This document shows, in pieces, positions 17,074 to 23,483 of a stretch of DNA of 23,483 nucleotides. Within the stretch, counting starts at the first letter, position 1; every line of letters starts with the position of its first letter. The notes under the pieces were generated by a model. The model had not been told where the DNA came from and searched no databases. It saw only the letters and a program-made list of their open reading frames with translations. Position numbers and translations under genes: made by a program. The stretch is from NCBI GenBank assembly GCA_023300205.1, contig JALZVD010000029.1, positions 1 to 23,483 of the forward strand, in the 5' to 3' direction. Source of the stretch: Akkermansiaceae bacterium (GTDB lineage Bacteria; Verrucomicrobiota; Verrucomicrobiia; Verrucomicrobiales; Akkermansiaceae).

Positions 17074-17143
17074 CCCAAAAAAAACAAACTTAGCCCAAAA
17101 AAACCAATTTATAAACACACTCAACCCAAAAAAAACAAACTTA
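17074..17143. repeat. A-tract direct repeats upstream of ilvB
   Basis: The 19-mer CCCAAAAAAAACAAACTTA occurs exactly at 17074-17092 and 17125-17143. A degenerate copy (CCCAAAAAAACCAATTTA) lies at 17094-17111. The A-tracts are centred near 17080, 17100 and 17131, that is about two and three helical turns apart, as in intrinsically curved DNA. Confidence 0.75.
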
Positions 17144-17166
17144 AGACTAAATTGACCGTTTTTTGA

Positions 17167-17194
17167 TTTACACACACATCAAATTATCTATATT
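17167..17194 (+). promoter_or_regulatory. Candidate sigma70-type promoter of ilvB
   Basis: TTTACA (17167-17172), a 16-bp spacer and TATATT (17189-17194), each one base from consensus. The predicted start near 17201 leaves a leader of about 20 nt before ATG 17220. The region is AT-rich, so chance matches are common. The A-tract repeats lie just upstream. Confidence 0.35.
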
Positions 17195-17219
17195 CACATT
17201 ATAAATCAACATTTTCAAC

Positions 17220-18953
17220 ATGAAAGACGAACCAATCGACGGAGCACAAGCTCTCATAAAAACTCTTGATGAACTCGGCATAGAGATCATATTTGGCTAT
17301 TCTGGTGGAGCCGCCCTCCCTATCTTTGATGCTCTAGAAACAGTCGAATCTAATATCAAATTTGTACTCAGTCGTCACGAACAAGGCGCCTGCCACATGG
17401 CAGACGGATACGGAAGAGCAACAGGTAAACCTGCTGTTGTTCTCGTAACATCTGGCCCAGGTGCTGGAAATACAGTAACCGGACTAATGACCGCTCAGAT
17501 GGACTCAGTACCAATGATCCTTATCAGCGGACAGCAAGTGACATGGATGCTTGGTAAAGATGCTTTCCAGGAAGCTGACATTTTCGGAATCACTCTTCCT
17601 GTTGTTAAGCACAACTACCTAGTGAGAGAAACCAACAGTATCCCTAGAATTACTCGCGAAGCCTATCATATAGCTACATCAGGTCGCCCAGGAACTGTCC
17701 TCATTGATATCCCTAAAGACCTCAGCCAGGGACCATTCACAGGAGATCTAACTCACAAAGATCCAATGGACCTTCCAGGTTATCAGCCAGAACAAGCATT
17801 TGACATTGATCAATCAAAGGTAGCAGAAGCCCTTGAACTCATTTCCAATGCAAAGAGACCACTCATCCTAGCAGGTCAAGGTGCCATGATCGCTGGTGCG
17901 CATGAAGAAATGCTCACATTCGCCACCAAGCTCGATTGCCCACTTACCAACACACTCTTAGCCAAAGGAATCATTTCAGAAATGCACCCTCTTAACCTAG
18001 GGATGCTGGGAATGCATGGAACAGCATACGCTAACAAAGCCATTTGCGAATGTGACCTCCTCATCAACATCGGATCAAGATTCGATGACCGCATCATTGG
18101 CCAAGCAGATAAGTTCTGTGCAGGCGCCAAGATCATCCACGTCGACATCGATCCTTCAGAAATGAATAAAATGATCAGCCCTGATGTAGAAATAGTCGGC
18201 GACGCTAAGACAGTTCTCGATCTATTCCTTGCTGAAATAAAGGAACAGAAGCTCCCTGAGTGGAACACCCACTTGGACAGCTACAGAAAAAAATACCCCC
18301 TCACCTACAAGAAACAAGGTGGCCTAAGAATGCAGCAAGTCATCGACGAGCTCTGCATCCAAACAAAAGGTGAAGCCATCGTTTCTACAGACGTAGGCCA
18401 GCACCAGATGTGGGCAGCACAGTTCTATAAAAACGTGCATACCAAATCCTGGCTTAGCTCAGGTGGAGCTGGCACAATGGGATTCGGATTCCCAGCCGCC
18501 ATCGGAGCCGCATTCGCCCGCCCTGACCGCACAGTCATCTCCATCTCTGGAGACGGCGGATTCCAAATGACACTCTGTGAACTAGCTACCGCTGCTATTC
18601 ACAAGCTACCTATCAAGATAGTCGTCCTCAACAACCACTACTTAGGCATGGTTCGCCAGTGGCAAGAACTCTTTTTCGATGACCGCAAGTCTGGTGTAGA
18701 TCTAGAAGGTAACCCGGACTTCGTGAAGCTAGCAGCCGCATACGGTATCAAAGCTATCAACATCAAACGCCCAGCTGACGTATCACGCATGGTGAAGCAA
18801 GCGCTAGAATATAACGAAGGACCAGTTCTCATTCATGCGGAATGCATCAAAATGGACAACGTTTTCCCTATGATTCCAGCAGGAGCAGCACTCGAAGACA
18901 TGCTCACAGAGCCTCCTAAACACAAGATGGCAAAACCTACTGGTTCGACTTAA
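17220..18953 (+). CDS. ilvB: Acetolactate synthase, large (catalytic) subunit
   Basis: ThDP-, FAD- and Mg-dependent enzyme that condenses two pyruvates to acetolactate, or pyruvate with 2-oxobutyrate, the first step of valine, leucine and isoleucine synthesis. 577 residues, normal length. Catalytic Glu54 lies in [20 protein letters not shown]. The ThDP/Mg motif is GDGGF (444-448) followed by the [12 protein letters not shown] segment, and the C-terminus reads [15 protein letters not shown]. Two positions differ from the usual consensus: GYSGG (Ser28) instead of GYPGG, and QVTWMLG (Thr108) where most enzymes have QVP. The Pro-to-Thr position matches the sulfonylurea-resistance site of plant enzymes (Pro197 of Arabidopsis). 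ilvN follows 59 bp downstream. The ATG has no SD. Confidence 0.96.
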   Translation: MKDEPIDGAQALIKTLDELGIEIIFGYSGGAALPIFDALETVESNIKFVLSRHEQGACHMADGYGRATGKPAVVLVTSGPGAGNTVTGLMTAQMDSVPMILISGQQVTWMLGKDAFQEADIFGITLPVVKHNYLVRETNSIPRITREAYHIATSGRPGTVLIDIPKDLSQGPFTGDLTHKDPMDLPGYQPEQAFDIDQSKVAEALELISNAKRPLILAGQGAMIAGAHEEMLTFATKLDCPLTNTLLAKGIISEMHPLNLGMLGMHGTAYANKAICECDLLINIGSRFDDRIIGQADKFCAGAKIIHVDIDPSEMNKMISPDVEIVGDAKTVLDLFLAEIKEQKLPEWNTHLDSYRKKYPLTYKKQGGLRMQQVIDELCIQTKGEAIVSTDVGQHQMWAAQFYKNVHTKSWLSSGGAGTMGFGFPAAIGAAFARPDRTVISISGDGGFQMTLCELATAAIHKLPIKIVVLNNHYLGMVRQWQELFFDDRKSGVDLEGNPDFVKLAAAYGIKAINIKRPADVSRMVKQALEYNEGPVLIHAECIKMDNVFPMIPAGAALEDMLTEPPKHKMAKPTGST

Positions 18954-19012
18954 CCTAACGGCTTCAACGTAAATCACAATTCTCTAACATTTCACTCCAA
19001 CGCAACAGTAAC

Positions 19013-19552
19013 ATGTCTAAAATCATCACAACAGACACACCCCAAGACACTAACAATCCTGACACTACCTTACACACGCTCTCTGTCTATGTTAATAACA
19101 AAGCAGGTGTACTCATGCGCATAACCCAAGTATTTGCTAGACGTGGATTTAATATCGACTCTCTCGTAGTCTCACAGTCACGAGATGCACGCTACTCACG
19201 CATGACAATCGGCATCACTGGATCATCAAACGGCCGCGAACAAATTATCAAGCAAGTTACTAAACTTGTCGATGTGATACACTGCCAAGAGCACACTACT
19301 GATAACTCCATAGTGAAAGAAATGCTACTGATCAAATTCCTTGCAAGTGCTCAAGAGCGCACCGAAGCACTTCAGATAATTGATCACTTTGGTGGAAAAT
19401 CACTAGACCTTACCCCCACTGCCATGACCTCAATCATCACTGGAGATCCTGACAAAATAGACGCCGCAATCAAAATGCTCTCTGTTTTCACCATCGTTGA
19501 AACAGTCCGTACAGGTAAGGTTGTCATTGCCAGAGGAGACTCACCTACCTAA
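19013..19552 (+). CDS. ilvN: Acetolactate synthase, small regulatory subunit
   Basis: Regulatory partner of IlvB that confers valine feedback and raises activity. 179 residues. The N-terminal ACT domain (about 20-95) contains LSVYVNNKAGVLMRITQVFARRGFNIDSL, the effector-binding core with its characteristic Asn and Gly residues. The C-terminal part (about 100-170) is the second IlvN domain, with EMLLIKF and GKVVIARG. A poorly conserved tail of about 18 residues precedes the ACT domain. It lies 59 bp after ilvB and 9 bp before acpH, on the same strand. No SD sequence precedes ATG 19013. Confidence 0.95.
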   Translation: MSKIITTDTPQDTNNPDTTLHTLSVYVNNKAGVLMRITQVFARRGFNIDSLVVSQSRDARYSRMTIGITGSSNGREQIIKQVTKLVDVIHCQEHTTDNSIVKEMLLIKFLASAQERTEALQIIDHFGGKSLDLTPTAMTSIITGDPDKIDAAIKMLSVFTIVETVRTGKVVIARGDSPT

Positions 19553-19561
19553 GGCTCTACT

Positions 19562-20167
19562 ATGAATTATCTGGCGCATCTGGCATTAAACCCATCCGCC
19601 CAGATCGGCCGTATCGATGCGCTCAGAATCGGCAACCTCCTCGGAGACTTCGTCAAAGGAACTGAGACATCACTCAGGCTTCAACTCCCCGCTGACATAG
19701 TAGATGGCATCATCTTACATCGCGCCATTGATAAGTTCACCGACAAACACCCCGCGTTTCTAGCCTCTAAAGAACTACTCGCCCCAGAGCGCAAACGCTA
19801 TGCGGGGATCGTAGTAGACATCATCTATGATCACTTCCTCTCCATTCATTGGAACCAATACCATGATGAACCCCTAGATATATTTATTACTCACATTTAC
19901 TCCGTTCTTGAGACAAATAAAGAATGGCAACTAGGCACACTTAAGAAAGCCTTCCCCCAGATGAAACTCCAAAACTGGTTGGCATGCTATGCCACAAAAG
20001 AAGGTATTTACCAAACATTCACCCGCGTCGCTAATCGTGGAAAATTCACAGCACCTATTGCCAAAACCCATCTCGATTTCGATAAACACTACAGTACATT
20101 TGAAACACATTTTCACACCATATACAAAGATCTAATTGAATTCAAAAATCAATTCCGCTTTCAATAA
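19562..20167 (+). CDS. acpH: Acyl-carrier-protein phosphodiesterase
   Basis: Predicted to remove 4'-phosphopantetheine from holo-ACP. 201 residues, matching the AcpH/YajB family. Motifs: N-terminal MNYLAHL, GNLLGDFVKG (24-33), ILHRAIDKFTDKHP (51-64) and VDIIYDHFLSIHW (85-97). The conserved His and Asp residues fit a metal-dependent HD-like phosphodiesterase. ATG 19562 comes 9 bp after ilvN, and AAGG lies 7 nt upstream, though it overlaps the ilvN stop region. The tight spacing implies co-transcription with ilvBN. A functional link between the two is not obvious. Confidence 0.88.
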   Translation: MNYLAHLALNPSAQIGRIDALRIGNLLGDFVKGTETSLRLQLPADIVDGIILHRAIDKFTDKHPAFLASKELLAPERKRYAGIVVDIIYDHFLSIHWNQYHDEPLDIFITHIYSVLETNKEWQLGTLKKAFPQMKLQNWLACYATKEGIYQTFTRVANRGKFTAPIAKTHLDFDKHYSTFETHFHTIYKDLIEFKNQFRFQ

Positions 20168-20190
20168 TTATCAATTCACACATAATAACA

Positions 20191-20640
20191 ATGATGAAGA
20201 ACCAATTGAAAATCACAACAGCTACAATATTCTCCATACTCAGCATCGCACTTTACTCATGTGGAGACAAGAAAGCAGCAGATCCCGCTACCCAAACAGA
20301 ACAGCCCGCAGTTACAAAAACTCATGAATCAGTAGCTAAAGAAGCCGTCCTAGTCATGTCTGAAATGAGCTCAACCCTTGCACAGATAACCAATCTAGAA
20401 TCAGCAAAATCAGCAGCCCCCACCCTCACAAAAATCGGTTTCAAATTTAAAATGATCAAAACAGACATGCAAAAACTGGGCGAAATAAGCAAAGAGCAAA
20501 CTGCAAAAATAGAAGCCAAATACGGAGAACAAATGACAGAAGTAAAAACCAAGATCGCTAATACGATGGAAGACCTCCAATCAACCAATCCAGATGCCTT
20601 CGAAGCAGTAGGAAAAATTATGAAGACCGTAATGGACTAA
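20191..20640 (+). CDS. Small helical lipoprotein of unknown function
   Basis: 149 residues with signal peptide and lipobox ALYSC (lipidated Cys24). A Lys/Ala/Thr-rich linker follows, then a mostly alpha-helical body of about 100 residues, rich in Lys, Glu, Met and Thr, without aromatic catalytic motifs. Met1 or Met2 may be the start (ATGATG at 20191). It is 23 bp after acpH on the same strand and ends 7 bp before a converging gene. No family is recognised. A periplasmic or outer-membrane-anchored role is inferred from the signal only. Confidence 0.78.
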   Translation: MMKNQLKITTATIFSILSIALYSCGDKKAADPATQTEQPAVTKTHESVAKEAVLVMSEMSSTLAQITNLESAKSAAPTLTKIGFKFKMIKTDMQKLGEISKEQTAKIEAKYGEQMTEVKTKIANTMEDLQSTNPDAFEAVGKIMKTVMD

Positions 20641-20647
20641 ACGAACA

Positions 20648-21610
20648 CTAATTCAAAATCCAAAATAACGGTAAAGGCAAGATCATAGCAAAATCAGCCA
20701 AGACTCGCTGCGCTTCTAGATAAAAAAATGAACGCTTCTTGTTGATTAAATACAACAGTGCAGCAGAAACCATCACAACATAGCACAGTGGCCTCTCATA
20801 TTCTGAGAGCTTATAAGCAGCCAAATAAACCGCATAAGCAGCCAAAAGCAAAAGCCCCGTTGCCAATATTGTCTCACAAGCCTCTTTCTCATCTTCCCTC
20901 TCACTTCTCCTAGACTTTTCCCATAAATCGATCCCTGTGATGTTCAAAAAACACAGTAACCCAAAAAGAAAAGGCAACGAACTACTAGCAAAAACAATTC
21001 CTACAGTGGAAAATGTCATCAAAAAAAAGTTCGCCACTCCGTGCCTTAAAGCCAGTAAAAAATCAGCATCAGAAGAAGACGTGAAATGAAACCATAGATC
21101 ATAGATACCCTTTGGCAACTGGACAGATTCCACAACAATCGGAGCCGACACTCCAAAAGAAAACGTGATCGCTGCAATGAAATTCTTAGTATACGCGATC
21201 TCTCCTTGGTCAAACTTCCTGACCAATAAATACAACAGACACATCCCCACGCCAGAAACCCCCGCAGTAAGTAATGCAGCAGACGCTACATTTAACGCAG
21301 AGTAGACCGAGTACAAAATCACACCAGCAACAACAGGTAAAAGCAAATGCCTATACCTCCAATGAAACTGATGCCTCTGACTCATCTCACCCAGCTCACC
21401 TTTAAAACGCTTCACATCCAATATCCGGTCCAAGACATAAACACACCACACCGCCCCTGCTAGCAACCAATATGAGTGACTATCCACATACACCACCCTC
21501 ATAGACTTCGCTATGATCCACATCCACACAACTGCCACTAGCGGAGCATCAAGGCTCAACAAATTTGGTAACAACCAGAGCGGCGGTCTTTTGGAGGGTT
21601 CCTTATTCAT
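20648..21610 (-). CDS. UbiA-like integral membrane protein
   Basis: 320 residues and about seven to nine hydrophobic helices. The layout resembles UbiA-type prenyltransferases: NLLSLDAPLVAVVW at 16-29, then VYVLDRILDVKRF at 57-69 in the place of the usual NDxxDxxxD motif, and AYTKNFIAAITFSFGVSAP near 139-157, reminiscent of the UbiA 'YP-x-x-KR ... G' region. Only two Asp (61 and 65) of the first metal-binding motif are present, and the second Asp-rich motif is not evident, so prenyl-transfer activity is doubtful. It could be a divergent or non-catalytic relative. It is 55 bp downstream of the mini-lipoprotein gene on the same strand. No SD sequence precedes ATG 21610. Confidence 0.75.
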   Translation of the reverse strand: MNKEPSKRPPLWLLPNLLSLDAPLVAVVWMWIIAKSMRVVYVDSHSYWLLAGAVWCVYVLDRILDVKRFKGELGEMSQRHQFHWRYRHLLLPVVAGVILYSVYSALNVASAALLTAGVSGVGMCLLYLLVRKFDQGEIAYTKNFIAAITFSFGVSAPIVVESVQLPKGIYDLWFHFTSSSDADFLLALRHGVANFFLMTFSTVGIVFASSSLPFLFGLLCFLNITGIDLWEKSRRSEREDEKEACETILATGLLLLAAYAVYLAAYKLSEYERPLCYVVMVSAALLYLINKKRSFFYLEAQRVLADFAMILPLPLFWILN

Positions 21611-21665
21611 ATCAATGATCGCATCTTGAGGCTATCTTTGAAGAAATCAACCCGTGCTAACTATT

Positions 21666-21836
21666 TTAGTGCCCTTCTTTTTTCTCAGATCCCTCTTCCT
21701 CATGGCCTGCGTCTGCACCATGTTTCTCTGCTTTATCTACGTGAAGAAGCTTTGTATCTTCCCAATCATGTTTTTCACATGAGCTAAGAAATACGAAAGC
21801 GGAAATGACAGCGGAACTGATGATAAATCTTTTCAT
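21666..21836 (-). CDS. Mini-lipoprotein, His/Glu/Lys-rich
   Basis: 56 residues from ATG 21836, nearly half of which is signal peptide with lipobox FLSSC (lipidated Cys20). The mature part is only 37 residues: a conserved-looking EKHDWEDTKLLH segment, then a tail dense in His, Glu, Lys and Gly. The frame extends to a TTG at 21875, but the ATG gives the proper signal peptide. The five histidines and many carboxylates could bind a metal ion. I recall similar tiny 'CEKHxWExTKxLH' lipoproteins in Verrucomicrobiota, but no function. It is followed after 55 bp by the UbiA-like gene, which suggests one transcript. Confidence 0.72.
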   Translation of the reverse strand: MKRFIISSAVISAFVFLSSCEKHDWEDTKLLHVDKAEKHGADAGHEEEGSEKKEGH

Positions 21837-22080
21837 TACGGACGTAGAGGTAAGCTTTTTCACTAAAAAAATCAAGACTACAATTCCAATCTAGAAAGAA
21901 AAAATAATTCTCCCAAATTTATCTAACCATTGCCTATTCATACTCAATTCATTTACTCATTCCCACTCTCTAAAAAATTTCCATTTCTATCGCTAATTAC
22001 TTGCACACCACGCGCCTGCCTCCTAGTCTTCGCCCGCAACGCTGATTAGAGAAATCAACCTCGCTCACTATACAATTATC

Positions 22081-23483
<1,403 letters not shown>

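Larger units (their letters stand above)
16900..17219. other. AT-rich divergent intergenic region
   Basis: 320 bp between the divergent PVC-type gene and ilvB, with no credible gene. It holds a dyad just upstream of the minus-strand gene, a nine-A tract (16955-16963), A-tract direct repeats and a candidate ilvB promoter. I found no transcription attenuator and no leader peptide rich in Ile, Leu or Val. I found no convincing promoter for the minus-strand gene. Confidence 0.7.

Noticed and set aside
17140..17219. Attenuator or leader peptide before ilvB
   Set aside because: No short frame rich in Ile, Leu or Val and no alternative hairpins with a T-run were found; the leader after the candidate promoter is only about 20 nt.
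22001..22029. Possible carA promoter (TTGCAC, 17 bp, TAGTCT)
   Set aside because: The spacing is ideal but only three of six bases match consensus in each box, which is too weak to report as a feature without data on promoters of this organism.

Overview
The window looks like chromosomal DNA from a Verrucomicrobiota bacterium, probably of the Verrucomicrobiales. This is inferred from gene families only. One protein carries the 'PVC-type' sorbosone-dehydrogenase/HEAT/cytochrome c architecture typical of Planctomycetes and Verrucomicrobia. SecA is of the long Bacteroidota/Verrucomicrobiota type. Several small lipoproteins are present, and almost no gene has a Shine-Dalgarno sequence. No RNA gene, insertion sequence, CRISPR array, prophage or integrase was seen. 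It is a housekeeping region with a few poorly characterised genes among the biosynthetic ones.

Layout. 1-513 (+): 3' end of an unidentified protein with an 'NGD' repeat-like domain. 573-4055 (+): a FdhF/YdeP-like molybdopterin oxidoreductase, ispD, and a four-helix membrane protein of unknown function. 4107-9327 (-): trpE, trpG, an unrecognised protein with ATP-grasp-like motifs, and two lipoproteins, all on the minus strand; the trpE-trpG-ATP-grasp-like part is packed with gaps of 4 and 10 bp. 9434-12610 (+): secA, divergent from trpE across 106 bp, with a plausible promoter. 12635-12729: two back-to-back intrinsic terminators, one for each converging gene. 12763-16899 (-): a giant secreted multidomain protein (ThuA-like, SGNH-like, PVC dehydrogenase-like, HEAT, cytochrome c). 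16900-17219: AT-rich divergent intergenic region with A-tract direct repeats. 17220-20640 (+): ilvB, ilvN, acpH and a small lipoprotein. 20648-21836 (-): a UbiA-like membrane protein and a tiny His/Glu-rich lipoprotein. 22081-23483 (+): carA and the start of purA.

The recognisable metabolism is amino-acid and nucleotide synthesis (tryptophan branch, branched-chain amino acids, carbamoyl phosphate, adenylate), isoprenoid precursor synthesis (MEP pathway), acyl-carrier-protein turnover and Sec export. The large PVC-type protein points to periplasmic carbohydrate-linked electron transfer.

No clear new multi-gene system (defence, secretion, mobile element) is visible. The best candidates for undescribed biology are the ATP-grasp-like gene attached to trpE-trpG, the lipoprotein pair downstream of it, the UbiA-like gene with its mini-lipoprotein, and the unusual domain fusion at 12763-16899. 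Two window-wide patterns also stand out: near absence of Shine-Dalgarno sites, and an excess of C over G on the + strand whichever way genes point.
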